Assembly (NCBI GenBank): GCA_902489645.1
Contig: CABUAW010000029.1
Span: 1 to 31,409 of the forward strand
Reading direction: 5' to 3'
DNA: 31,409 nt
DNA from: an uncultured Lachnospiraceae bacterium
GTDB taxonomy: Bacteria > Bacillota > Clostridia > Lachnospirales > Lachnospiraceae
Numbering within the stretch: position 1 is the first letter of the stretch; the number at the start of each line of letters is the position of its first letter. Of the stretch, positions 7,328 through 15,396 are shown one piece after another. Made by a program: the position numbers and the translations under genes. The notes beneath the pieces were generated by a model that had not been told where the DNA came from, ran no database searches, and saw only the letters and a program-made list of their open reading frames with translations.

Positions 7328-7364
7328 AGCATGTATCGCTATCGATGAAACGGGGGTTATTACG

Positions 7365-8693
7365 GTGAATATTCAATTATCGGAACATTTTACTTATAAA
7401 AAATTACTGCATTTTACGTTGCCGTCGATAATTATGATGATTTTTACATCGGTTTATAGTGTGGTTGACGGATTTTTTGTTTCAAATTTTGTCGGGAAAA
7501 CCCCATTCGCCGCAGTAAATTTTATCATGCCCTTTCTTATGATTCTCGGTTCCTTTGGATTTATGTTCGGTACCGGAGGAAGCGCCCTGATTTCTAAAAC
7601 GATGGGAGAGGGAGATATGGAAAAGGCGAAACAGATGTTTTCGCTTTTTGTGTATGTCTCCATAGGGTGCGGTGTTGTTATCGCTGTATTGGGAATTATC
7701 TTTATACGTCCGGTGGCGTCAATTCTCGGCGCGGAGGGCCGTATGCTGGACAACTGTGTTCTCTATGGCCGCATTATTTTGGCGGCGATTCCGGCTTTTA
7801 TGCTCCAATATGAGTTCCAAAGCTTTTTTGTCACAGCGGAGAAGCCCCATCTGGGTCTTGTTGTTACGGTTGCGGCGGGAGTGACGAATATGGTGTTGGA
7901 TGCGCTTTTGGTGGCTGTTTTTTCTTTGGGACTTGTGGGGGCGGCCATGGCCACGGCGCTCAGTCAGTGTGTGGGCGGTCTGGTTCCCCTGATTTATTTT
8001 TTGTGCCCGAATTCCAGTATTTTACGGCTGACACGGACGAAATTTGACGGAAAAGCTCTGTTTAAGGCATGTACGAATGGCGCTTCTGAGCTGATGTCCA
8101 ATATTTCAATGTCCGTTGTTGGTATGCTTTACAATATGCAGCTCATAAAATTTGCGAGTGAAAATGGTGTGGCCGCCTATGGCGTATTAATGTATGTCAA
8201 TTTCATATTTCTTGCGGTATTTATCGGCTATTCTGTGGGGACGGCCCCGATTATCGGATATAATTACGGTTCGGGAAATCATAGCGAATTGAGAAATCTT
8301 CTGAAAAAAAGTCTGCGGATTATCGGGCTGTTTTCCGTATGGATGGTCATCGCGGCAGAGGTTTTGGCCCGGCCGCTTGCGATGATGTATGTGGGTTATG
8401 ACCGGGAATTATTTGAATTGACGCTGAGGGGTTTTATTATTTATTCCTTCTCTTTCCTTTTTGCAGGAACGGCAATTTTTGGTTCGTCTTTTTTTACAGC
8501 CCTGAATAACGGTTTAATTTCCGCTTCGATTTCTTTTCTGAGAACCCTGGTATTTCAGGTGGCCGCCGTCCTTATTTTTCCAATCATCTGGGGGATTGAC
8601 GGCATTTGGGCATCCATTGTGGCGGCCGAAGTGATGGCGGTTGGTGTGACGGCCATATTCCTGATAACGAAACGAAAAAAATATCACTATTGA
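7365..8693 (+). CDS. MATE-family efflux transporter
   Basis: 442 residues from a GTG start at 7365. I chose it because GGGGG lies at 7352-7356 and because the longer open frame (from 7233) runs through the galE terminator and the promoter. The protein has about twelve hydrophobic segments in two homologous halves. Typical MATE features: LHFTLPSIIMMIFTSVYSVVDGFFVSNFVG at the N-terminus, GTGGSALISKTMGEGD near residue 80, and the second-half SVGTAPIIGYNYGSGNHSELR near 295. It resembles the MepA/NorM-like group that exports cationic drugs or metabolites in exchange for Na+ or H+. The substrate is not deducible. Single-gene transcription unit. Confidence 0.88.
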   Translation: MNIQLSEHFTYKKLLHFTLPSIIMMIFTSVYSVVDGFFVSNFVGKTPFAAVNFIMPFLMILGSFGFMFGTGGSALISKTMGEGDMEKAKQMFSLFVYVSIGCGVVIAVLGIIFIRPVASILGAEGRMLDNCVLYGRIILAAIPAFMLQYEFQSFFVTAEKPHLGLVVTVAAGVTNMVLDALLVAVFSLGLVGAAMATALSQCVGGLVPLIYFLCPNSSILRLTRTKFDGKALFKACTNGASELMSNISMSVVGMLYNMQLIKFASENGVAAYGVLMYVNFIFLAVFIGYSVGTAPIIGYNYGSGNHSELRNLLKKSLRIIGLFSVWMVIAAEVLARPLAMMYVGYDRELFELTLRGFIIYSFSFLFAGTAIFGSSFFTALNNGLISASISFLRTLVFQVAAVLIFPIIWGIDGIWASIVAAEVMAVGVTAIFLITKRKKYHY

Positions 8694-8697
8694 CAGG

Positions 8698-8738
8698 GGA
8701 GAGTTTCCGTACAAAAAGGTATAGAAACTCTCCTTTTT
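8698..8738 (+). terminator. Terminator of the MATE gene
   Basis: Perfect 10-bp stem GGAGAGTTTC (8698-8707) / GAAACTCTCC (8724-8733), then TTTTT (8734-8738). It lies between convergent genes, but the minus side lacks a U-run. Confidence 0.9.
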
Positions 8739-8742
8739 AGAT

Positions 8743-9666
8743 TTACATATCCGGCGCCATGATGAAACGTTCAACATTCAGCAGACCGTATCCCTGCTGG
8801 TTGCGGGGAAGATGCAGGTCCGTGGCCGTGTTTTGCAGATAATATTTCACTTGTTCATTCGTCATTGACGGATATTTGCTCAAAAAAAGGGCAGCGGCAC
8901 CGGAGACGATGGGAGTCGCCATGGAGGTGCCGCTACGGGCTGTATAACCGGAGGTTTTGCCGTAATAGGGTGGACAGCAGGAAATAATATCGGAACCCGG
9001 GGCGACAATATCCGGTTTGGGAATCATACGCCGGGTCGGTCCCCGGCCGGAATAGTTATGAATTCGGTTTCCTCCGAGGATGATGGTTTTATCATCGTCC
9101 GAGGAACCGACGGTGATTACTTTGCGGCTGATACCGGGGGAGGTGACCGACATACGCTTCGGACCGTTATTTCCGGCGGCAACAATGACGGTAATGCCGT
9201 TATCCCAGGCAGCATTGACGCTCTGGACAAGAATGGATTTTTCTTCATCGACTTCGGTATTTTCCGAGCCAACGGATATATTCAAAATACGGATATTATA
9301 AAGCTGACGGTTATCAATAACCCATCGGATAGCATCGAGGATGTGGGGAATGGAGCCGTTCCCGGAAGAGTCCAGAACCTTTCCGACAATCAGATGGGCC
9401 TCCGGCGCAATCCCGCGGTATCTGCCTTCCGAGTGTCGGCCATTGCCTGCGATAATGCCGCAGACATGGGTTCCGTGGCCGTTATCGTCATAGCAATCCG
9501 GCCGGTGATGAATAAAATCTTTGAAGGCAGCAATTCTATTTGAAGGGAGAATAAAGTCCTCATGGGGATAAATACCGGTATCCAGGACGGCGACACCTAT
9601 GGATTTTCCCGTGTAGGGCAGGAGCCGCGGACTGTCAGCGTGAATAATTTTACGTGATAGATACAT
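8743..9666 (-). CDS. S8 family serine protease, intracellular subtilisin type
   Basis: 307-residue subtilase with the full catalytic set: Asp29 in VAVLDTGI, His64 in NGHGTHV, oxyanion Asn166 in VAAGNNG, Ser248 in SGTSMATP. The protein has no signal peptide and no long inhibitor prodomain; only about 20 residues precede the catalytic core. It therefore looks like an intracellular subtilisin (IspA/AprX-like), possibly with the short N-terminal peptide acting as inhibitor. The ATG at 9666 has only a weak AGGCG-like site. It is convergent with the MATE gene and divergent from icd. Its role (protein turnover in stationary phase or sporulation) is inference from the family. Confidence 0.88.
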   Translation of the reverse strand: MYLSRKIIHADSPRLLPYTGKSIGVAVLDTGIYPHEDFILPSNRIAAFKDFIHHRPDCYDDNGHGTHVCGIIAGNGRHSEGRYRGIAPEAHLIVGKVLDSSGNGSIPHILDAIRWVIDNRQLYNIRILNISVGSENTEVDEEKSILVQSVNAAWDNGITVIVAAGNNGPKRMSVTSPGISRKVITVGSSDDDKTIILGGNRIHNYSGRGPTRRMIPKPDIVAPGSDIISCCPPYYGKTSGYTARSGTSMATPIVSGAAALFLSKYPSMTNEQVKYYLQNTATDLHLPRNQQGYGLLNVERFIMAPDM

Positions 9667-9733
9667 AGAATCGCCTGTTTTTTATATAATATATGTATTT
9701 TAGGGAAAAAATTGAATGTCTTTAAAAATATTC

Positions 9734-9762
9734 TTGCATAATTTATCAACTTATTATATGAT
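9734..9762 (+). promoter_or_regulatory. Probable sigma-A promoter of icd
   Basis: TTGCAT (9734-9739), 17 bases, TATGAT (9757-9762). A second -10-like TATAAT (9769-9774) lies just downstream without a good -35, so the exact start is uncertain. Confidence 0.5.
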
Positions 9763-9795
9763 TGGGATTATAATTCAAGTCAGGAGGAAGCACGT

Positions 9796-11004
9796 ATGGA
9801 CAAAATTAAAATGACGACACCATTGGTTGAGATGGATGGCGACGAAATGACCCGTATTCTCTGGAAGATGATTAAAGATGAATTACTGGAGCCATTTGTA
9901 GAATTAAATACTGAATATTATGATTTGGGATTGGAATACCGTAATGAGACGGACGACCAGGTGACAGTGGATTCCGCAGAGGCTACGAAGAAATATGGCG
10001 TTGCTGTAAAATGTGCGACGATTACTCCGAATGCTGCCCGTATGGACGAATATCATTTGAAAGAAATGTGGAAAAGTCCAAACGGTACGATTCGTGCGAT
10101 TTTAGACGGAACCGTTTTCCGTGCGCCGATTATCGTAAAGGGCATTGAACCGAATGTAAAGACATGGACAAAACCGATTACACTGGCCAGACATGCCTAT
10201 GGTGATGTATATAAAGGAACTGAGATGAAGGTTCCGGGAGCAGGCAAGGTAGAATTGGTCTACACAGCCGCCGATGGAACAGAAACCCGGGAACTGGTTC
10301 ATGAGTTTGACGGACCGGGTATTGTACAGGGCGTACATAATGTGGAAAAATCCATTCGCAGCTTTGCGCATAGCTGCTTTAAATACGCACTGGATACAAA
10401 ACAGGATTTATGGTTTGCAACAAAGGATACGATTTCTAAAAAATACGACCATACATTCAAAGATATTTTCCAGGAAATTTATGACGCGGATTATGCGAAA
10501 GCCTTTGAAGCGGCCGGCCTTGAATATTTCTATACATTGATTGATGATGCGGTAGCCCGTGTTATGAAATCCGAAGGCGGTTATATCTGGGCATGTAAAA
10601 ATTATGACGGCGACGTTATGAGCGATATGGTATCCTCCGCTTTTGGCTCTCTGGCGATGATGACCTCCGTGCTTGTATCTCCGGAAGGTTATTATGAATA
10701 CGAAGCCGCCCACGGCACAGTACAGAGACATTATTACAAGTATCTGGCCGGTGAAGAAACATCGACAAACTCGGTGGCCACAATCTTCGCATGGACCGGA
10801 GCGCTCCGCAAACGGGGCGAGCTGGACGGCAATCAGGCTTTGATGGATTTTGCGGATAAACTGGAAAAGGCAACGGTTCAGACCATTGAATCCGGCAAAA
10901 TGACCAAGGACCTGGTGCTTCTGACAACACTTGAAAATGTCACAGAATTGTCCAGTGAAGGCTTCATTAAAGCCATTCGCGAAAATCTTGAGGCAATGAT
11001 GTAA
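9796..11004 (+). CDS. icd: NADP-dependent isocitrate dehydrogenase, eukaryotic-type
   Basis: 402 residues, AGGAGG ribosome binding site at 9782-9787. It oxidatively decarboxylates isocitrate to 2-oxoglutarate, here most likely to supply glutamate. The sequence belongs to the homodimeric type II (eukaryotic-like) family, not the E. coli Icd type: VEMDGDEMTRILW at the N-terminus, substrate-binding KSPNGTIR (93-100), TVFR (R109), ARHAYGDVYK (R132), the metal-site region YIWACKNYDGDVMSD, and NADP-binding EAAHGTVQRHYYKY. R100, R109 and R132 fall at the same positions as in human IDH1, as I recall that sequence. It stands directly upstream of a probable citrate synthase, but a terminator and a new promoter separate the two. 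Confidence 0.95.
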   Translation: MDKIKMTTPLVEMDGDEMTRILWKMIKDELLEPFVELNTEYYDLGLEYRNETDDQVTVDSAEATKKYGVAVKCATITPNAARMDEYHLKEMWKSPNGTIRAILDGTVFRAPIIVKGIEPNVKTWTKPITLARHAYGDVYKGTEMKVPGAGKVELVYTAADGTETRELVHEFDGPGIVQGVHNVEKSIRSFAHSCFKYALDTKQDLWFATKDTISKKYDHTFKDIFQEIYDADYAKAFEAAGLEYFYTLIDDAVARVMKSEGGYIWACKNYDGDVMSDMVSSAFGSLAMMTSVLVSPEGYYEYEAAHGTVQRHYYKYLAGEETSTNSVATIFAWTGALRKRGELDGNQALMDFADKLEKATVQTIESGKMTKDLVLLTTLENVTELSSEGFIKAIRENLEAMM

Positions 11005-11027
11005 ATTAAATATTCGGAGATGGAATG

Positions 11028-11075
11028 TCCCCCTTTGTGAATATCGATGGCGATATGAGCGAAGGGGGATTTTTT
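11028..11075 (+). terminator. Terminator of icd
   Basis: Long imperfect stem (11028-11046 with 11051-11069; TCCCCCTTTGT against GCGAAGGGGGA), then TTTTTT. Confidence 0.88.
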
Positions 11076-11078
11076 GTA

Positions 11079-11107
11079 TTGACATGAAGTGTATAATTGT
11101 ATACAAT
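11079..11107 (+). promoter_or_regulatory. Sigma-A promoter of the citrate-synthase-like/gntR operon
   Basis: TTGACA (11079-11084), exactly 17 bases, TACAAT (11102-11107). The -10 lies inside a perfect 22-bp palindrome. Confidence 0.85.
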
Positions 11108-11112
11108 TATAC
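11091..11112. promoter_or_regulatory. Perfect 22-bp palindrome, probable GntR-family operator
   Basis: GTATAATTGTA followed at once by its exact reverse complement TACAATTATAC. The core ATTGTATACAAT is of the type bound by GntR/FCD regulators, and such a regulator is the second gene of the operon. It covers the spacer and the -10, so binding would block RNA polymerase. Autorepression is inference. Confidence 0.7.
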
Positions 11113-11174
11113 ATAAGTATTCATAAATTAAAAAGATAAAGCGATTAAGTGAGACTGGAACAGGAGTGTGAATT

Positions 11175-12569
11175 ATGGATAATCGTAATGTGGTCATGAA
11201 TCCTCATGACAATTTGCTGACTTTGGAAGAGCATTTTTATGCACTTCAGGATGTGAAGGAGCCGAATGTTTTCCGAAATCTTTTCCCATATGAAGAAGTA
11301 CCGAAGATTGTATTTAATCATAGAGTTGTACCGCCGAACATGCCGGAGGAAATCTGGATTACAGACACGACTTTCCGTGACGGACAGCAGTCCCGTGCGC
11401 CTTATTCTACGGAACAGATTGTGACTTTGTTTGATTATATGCATCGTTTGAGCGGACCAAAGGGAATTATCCGTCAGAGTGAATTTTTCCTTTACAGTGA
11501 AAAAGACCGGAATGCGGTTTATAAATGTATGGAACGCGGTTATGAGTTTCCTGAGATAACCTCCTGGATTCGGGCGAATAAAAAGGATTTTGAGCTTGTC
11601 CGTGAGATGGGGATTAAAGAAACGGGGATTCTGGTCAGTTGTTCGGATTATCATATTTTTTATAAAATGAAGATGACCCGCAAGCAGGCCATGGAACATT
11701 ATTTGAGTGTTGTGCGGGAGTGTCTGGAAACCGGCGTGCGTCCGAGATGTCACCTGGAAGATATTACCCGTTCTGACATTTATGGCTTCGTTATTCCGTT
11801 CTGTCTGGAGCTTCAGAGACTGGGTGAGAGCTACGGTATACCGATTAAGATTCGGGCCTGCGATACGATGGGCTATGGGGTAAACTTTACCGGCGCAGCC
11901 ATTCCGCGGTCCGTTCCGGGAATTATTTACGGTTTAAATGTTCATGCCGGCGTACCTTCCAATATGATAGAGTGGCATGGACATAACGATTTTTATAAAG
12001 CGGTTGTCAATTCTTCCACAGCCTGGTTATATGGCGCCAGTGCAGTCAATTGCTCGCTTTTTGGTATCGGGGAACGTACCGGCAATACGCCGTTGGAGGC
12101 GATGGTTTTCGAGTATGCACAGCTTCGGGGAACTTTGGACGGTATGGACACCACCGTAATCACAGAGATGGCCGAATATTATGAAAAAGAGATTGGCTAT
12201 AAGCTGCCGTCCAGAACACCGTTTGTCGGAAAGAATTTTAATGTTACCCGTGCGGGTATCCATGCGGACGGATTGCTTAAAAATGAAGAGATTTATAATA
12301 TTTTTGATACGGAAAAATTCCTGAACCGTCCGGTTATGGTGGCTGTTTCAAATACCTCCGGGTTGGCGGGAATCGCCCACTGGATTAATACATATTTCCG
12401 ATTAAAAGGGGATAAGTGTGTCACGAAATCGGACCCGTTGATTGGCTATGTCAAAAAGTGGGTGGATAAGGAATATGAGAGCGGTCGTGTGACATCTCTG
12501 ACAGACGAGGAACTTTTAAAAGTGATTGATGAAGGCTGCAGGGCCTGCAATTGTAAGATAGGGGCTTAG
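11175..12569 (+). CDS. Probable Re-citrate synthase (isopropylmalate/homocitrate synthase family)
   Basis: 464 residues, AGGAG at 11162-11166. HMGL-like TIM-barrel acyltransferase: the catalytic/metal motif DTTFRDGQQ is at 64-72 (D64, R68, D69), the second metal motif EWHGHND at 266-272 (H268, H270), then GIGERTGN at 298-304. The C-terminal regulatory domain of LeuA is absent. Family relatives condense acetyl-CoA with a 2-oxoacid. Re-citrate synthases of anaerobes such as Clostridium kluyveri belong to this family rather than to the gltA family. The position directly behind isocitrate dehydrogenase, and the absence of leu, nif or lysine genes nearby, favours citrate formation from oxaloacetate. 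Alternatives are homocitrate or citramalate synthase. No aconitase gene lies in the window. Confidence 0.72.
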   Translation: MDNRNVVMNPHDNLLTLEEHFYALQDVKEPNVFRNLFPYEEVPKIVFNHRVVPPNMPEEIWITDTTFRDGQQSRAPYSTEQIVTLFDYMHRLSGPKGIIRQSEFFLYSEKDRNAVYKCMERGYEFPEITSWIRANKKDFELVREMGIKETGILVSCSDYHIFYKMKMTRKQAMEHYLSVVRECLETGVRPRCHLEDITRSDIYGFVIPFCLELQRLGESYGIPIKIRACDTMGYGVNFTGAAIPRSVPGIIYGLNVHAGVPSNMIEWHGHNDFYKAVVNSSTAWLYGASAVNCSLFGIGERTGNTPLEAMVFEYAQLRGTLDGMDTTVITEMAEYYEKEIGYKLPSRTPFVGKNFNVTRAGIHADGLLKNEEIYNIFDTEKFLNRPVMVAVSNTSGLAGIAHWINTYFRLKGDKCVTKSDPLIGYVKKWVDKEYESGRVTSLTDEELLKVIDEGCRACNCKIGA

Positions 12570-12580
12570 GAGGCCGCATT

Positions 12581-13240
12581 ATGTTAAAAAATGAATATTC
12601 GCTGACAGAAAAAGTTTATCAAAATCTCCGTTCCGATATTCTTTCGGGAACGTTCAGGGACAGGGAAGAACTGAAAGAAACCGCGTTGGCGAAAACCTAT
12701 GGTGTCAGTCGGACGCCGGTACGGGAGGCTATTCGGCAGCTGGCTTTGGAAGGCCTTGTGGACACGATACCAAACCGGGGCGCTTATGTGCATAATATTC
12801 ATGAAAAAGACGTCAAAGACGTATATGCTATCCGTTCCCTTCTGGAAGGGCTGGCCGCCCGGTGGGCAGTGGAAAATATTACGGATGAGCAGATTGAAGC
12901 GATGGAAGAGGTGCTTTATATGTCTGAATATTACCGCAGAAAGGAACTCTGGGAACAGGTTTATGTATGCGATAATAAGTTTCATGATTTGATGTATGCC
13001 GCTTCGGGAAGCCATCTTCTGGAACATATGCTTCGAACCTTTCATGAATATGTTCAGCAGGTTCGAAAATCAGCGCTCCAAAATGAAAAACGTGCCAAAA
13101 GTTCCTTTGAGGAACATGCGGCCATATTGGAAGCAATAAAAAAGCGGCAGGCTGACGAGGCCGCCGCTTTGGCGAAGCAACATATTGAAAATGCCGTGGA
13201 AAGCTGGAAATCCAATGATGCCATCCACGCTGTCGAATAA
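12581..13240 (+). CDS. GntR-family regulator with FCD domain
   Basis: 219 residues, AGGAGG at 12567-12572, 11 bases after the synthase gene, clearly one operon. An N-terminal winged helix (about 7-72) has the GntR signature GVSRTPVREAIRQLALEGLV (41-60) and the wing IPNRGAYV. The C-terminal FCD domain (about 78-210) keeps the usual metal/ligand residues D131, H135, H179 and H201, so it probably binds a carboxylic acid through a metal ion. The ligand could be citrate or another acid of the branch (inference). It probably binds the palindrome at 11091-11112 and so controls its own operon. The end of the gene carries a terminator for the opposing ABC-F gene. Confidence 0.9.
   Translation: MLKNEYSLTEKVYQNLRSDILSGTFRDREELKETALAKTYGVSRTPVREAIRQLALEGLVDTIPNRGAYVHNIHEKDVKDVYAIRSLLEGLAARWAVENITDEQIEAMEEVLYMSEYYRRKELWEQVYVCDNKFHDLMYAASGSHLLEHMLRTFHEYVQQVRKSALQNEKRAKSSFEEHAAILEAIKKRQADEAAALAKQHIENAVESWKSNDAIHAVE
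13138..13170 (-). terminator. Terminator of the ABC-F gene, embedded in gntR
   Basis: On the minus strand AAAGCGGC (13163-13170) pairs with GCCGCTTT (13141-13148), followed by a T-run (A-run 13138-13143 on plus). It lies about 80 bases past the ABC-F stop, inside the coding part of the opposing gntR gene. Confidence 0.7.
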
Positions 13241-13251
13241 AAATGCCGGTA

Positions 13252-15204
13252 TTATTTAAAGTCAATTAATGTTTCCCATTCCTCCATGAGTTTCAGAAGC
13301 TCTTCATCCAGTGATTCATGTTCTTCATTAATTTCCATCAGACGTTTGACGTCCGTAGCCACATCATCCCGGGTGAGAAGTTCATCCAGTTCACGGATAT
13401 GTTCTTCGATTTCAGAGATACGGTTTTCAATCCGCTTTATTTGATTTTGACGCTTGCGTTCCCGGGCCTGTTCTTCCTTTTGACGCAGGTAATCATCTTT
13501 TCCGGCCGGTTTTGCCGAAGAAGCGTTGATACCGGTATCCTCCGGCCGTAAATCCGGGGACGTCGGCGCTTTAAAACCACCGGAAGAATCCACGGAAGGA
13601 TGCTCCTTCTTTTCAAGATAGTGGTCGTAATTGCCGGAATAGCTGTTGAGACCGCCGCCCGTCAAATCGAGAATCCGTGTGGCCGTCTGATTGATAAAAT
13701 AGCGGTCATGGGAGACATAGAGAACCGTCCCCGTATAGTTTTGCAAAGCCTCTTCAAGAATCTCCCGGGACTGGATGTCCAGATGGTTGGTCGGCTCGTC
13801 CAGAATGAGGAAATTGGCATGGGAGAGCATCAGTTTTGCCATGGAAACACGGCCGCGCTCACCGCCGCTCAGAGTTTTGATTGGCTTAAAAACATCATCG
13901 CCGGTAAAAAGAAAGGCGGCGAGAACGTTTCGGATTCTTGTATTGTTTAAGGTCGGATAATCGTCGGATATTTCTTCAAAAATCGTTTTTTCATCATGGA
14001 GGACCTGATGTTCCTGGTCATAGTAACCGATATGTACTTTGGAACCGAGGCGCAGTTCACAGGTGTCGGCCGGCAAAAGCCCGTTAATAATTTTTAACAG
14101 GGTTGTTTTTCCGGCGCCGTTGTCACCGATGAGAGCGACGCGTTCACCCCGCCGGATATCCATGGAAATGTCCTGGAATAAAAGATTTCCGTCGAAACTT
14201 TTGGATAAATGTTTAATAAACAGGACGTCGTTGCCGCTGGTGGTGTCCGGCTTCAGCAAAATACGCATGCCCGCTTCTTCTTCAAAGGGCTTGTCGATGA
14301 TTTCCATTTTGTCCAGCATTTTTTCGCGGCTTTCGGCCCGTTTGATAGATTTTTCCCGATTAAAAGAGCGGAGCTTCTGGATGACCGCTTCCTGATGGGC
14401 AATCTCGGCTTGCTGGTTTAACCAGGCTTTTCGCTGAATATCCCGAAGCTGGGCCTTTTTTGCGGCATAATCCGTGTAATTACCCTTAAAAACGTGACCT
14501 TCGTGATGGTCGATTTCGATAATTTTTGTCACAACTTTGTCAAGAAAATAACGGTCGTGGGCGACGATGATAACGGAACCCTTATAATTCATAAGGAAGG
14601 TTTCCAACCAGGCGGTGGAGTTCATATCCAGATGGTTGGTCGGCTCGTCGAGCAGAAGAATATCCGGTTTGGCCAGCAGCAGACGTCCGAGAGCTACCCG
14701 GGTTTTCTGGCCGCCGGACAGAAGATGCACTTCTTTATCAAATTCACTTTCTTCAAATCCGAGGCCCTTTAAAACGCCGACGACCTCGCTTCGATAGGCG
14801 TAACCGTTTTGGTCCTCAAAGGACTGGCGCAGACGGGCATAGGTTTTAAGAAGGCTGTCCAGCGTTTCGCCCGCCGCATCCTTCATCAATAACTCGACTT
14901 CCGCCATTCGCTGTTCGATGGCAATGACTTCTTTTTTTACATCCAGAAGTTCTTCGTAGATTGTCCGGTGGGAATCCCTCGAGTGGTGCTGGGCCAGATA
15001 GCCGATGGTTTTTCCTTTGGCCAGAGTGACGCTGCCGTCATCGGGAGCAATTTCCTCCATAATGATTTTGAGAAGGGTAGACTTCCCGGCGCCGTTAATA
15101 CCGACAATGGCGGCTTTTTCGTGAGCTTCAATATGAAAAGATATATCGTTTAGTATCACGTCAGTTCCAAAGGCTTTGGAAATGTGGTGACATGCAAGTA
15201 TCAT
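13252..15204 (-). CDS. ABC-F family ATPase (ribosome-associated, YdiF/EttA-like)
   Basis: 650 residues with two ATPase domains and no membrane segments. Domain 1: Walker A GINGAGKST (35-43), signature LSGGQKTR, Walker B ILLLDEPTNHLD. A charged linker of about 80 residues follows (the P-site tRNA interaction motif region). Domain 2: GDNGAGKTT, LSGGERGR, FLILDEPTNHLD. The C-terminal extension is a Pro/Lys-rich stretch followed by a coiled coil (KRIENRISEIEEHIRELDELL) as in the YdiF/Uup-like ABC-F group. ABC-F proteins act on the ribosomal E site and relieve stalling; some give antibiotic resistance, but nothing here points to a specific drug. AGGAA ribosome binding site before the ATG at 15204. 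Convergent with gntR, only 11 bases apart. Confidence 0.9.
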   Translation of the reverse strand: MILACHHISKAFGTDVILNDISFHIEAHEKAAIVGINGAGKSTLLKIIMEEIAPDDGSVTLAKGKTIGYLAQHHSRDSHRTIYEELLDVKKEVIAIEQRMAEVELLMKDAAGETLDSLLKTYARLRQSFEDQNGYAYRSEVVGVLKGLGFEESEFDKEVHLLSGGQKTRVALGRLLLAKPDILLLDEPTNHLDMNSTAWLETFLMNYKGSVIIVAHDRYFLDKVVTKIIEIDHHEGHVFKGNYTDYAAKKAQLRDIQRKAWLNQQAEIAHQEAVIQKLRSFNREKSIKRAESREKMLDKMEIIDKPFEEEAGMRILLKPDTTSGNDVLFIKHLSKSFDGNLLFQDISMDIRRGERVALIGDNGAGKTTLLKIINGLLPADTCELRLGSKVHIGYYDQEHQVLHDEKTIFEEISDDYPTLNNTRIRNVLAAFLFTGDDVFKPIKTLSGGERGRVSMAKLMLSHANFLILDEPTNHLDIQSREILEEALQNYTGTVLYVSHDRYFINQTATRILDLTGGGLNSYSGNYDHYLEKKEHPSVDSSGGFKAPTSPDLRPEDTGINASSAKPAGKDDYLRQKEEQARERKRQNQIKRIENRISEIEEHIRELDELLTRDDVATDVKRLMEINEEHESLDEELLKLMEEWETLIDFK

Positions 15205-15244
15205 ATGCGTTTACATTCCTTTCTGGGCATGATTGTCGAAATCT

Positions 15245-15273
15245 ATTTTAGCACAGGAGAAAAATTGTGTAAA
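15245..15273 (-). promoter_or_regulatory. Sigma-A promoter of the ABC-F gene
   Basis: On the minus strand TTTACA (15268-15273), 17 bases, TAAAAT (15245-15250). A direct repeat overlaps it. Confidence 0.65.
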
Positions 15274-15286
15274 CAGGAGAAAAATT
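15253..15286. repeat. 14-bp direct repeat across the ABC-F promoter
   Basis: ACAGGAGAAAAATT occurs at 15253-15266 and again at 15273-15286, a 20-base period (about two helical turns). The copies cover the spacer and -35 of the ABC-F promoter and end 12 bases before the -35 of rex. They may be a tandem binding site for a regulator. Confidence 0.6.
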
Positions 15287-15298
15287 AATAAAGAAAGT

Positions 15299-15327
15299 TT
15301 GACAATTTAAAAGCGTTTCGATATAAT
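15299..15327 (+). promoter_or_regulatory. Consensus sigma-A promoter of the rex operon
   Basis: TTGACA (15299-15304), 17 bases, TATAAT (15322-15327): a full consensus match. A Rex-like half-site TTAACAA (15355-15361) lies about 30 bases downstream with a poor partner, so autoregulation is only possible. Confidence 0.85.
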
Positions 15328-15396
15328 AAGTTAAAAGTATATTATGATTATTATTTAACAAATTAGTCATAAAGATATGGGATAGGGTGTTGAATT

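Noticed and set aside
7233..7364. Longer N-terminus for the MATE exporter
   Set aside because: The extra codons lie in the galE terminator and in the promoter of the MATE gene itself.
10408..11106. 232-codon open frame on the minus strand opposite icd
   Set aside because: It is antisense to a clear isocitrate dehydrogenase, its translation has no family features and is rich in His/Cys/Phe as expected of a shadow frame, and it has no ribosome binding site.
11145..11753. 202-codon minus-strand frame over the start of the citrate-synthase-like gene
   Set aside because: Shadow of a conserved coding region and it crosses that gene's ribosome binding site; no support of its own.
15344..15361. Rex operator upstream of rex
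   Set aside because: Only the right half (TTAACAA) fits; the left half matches at about four of seven positions, so I do not call a Rex box.
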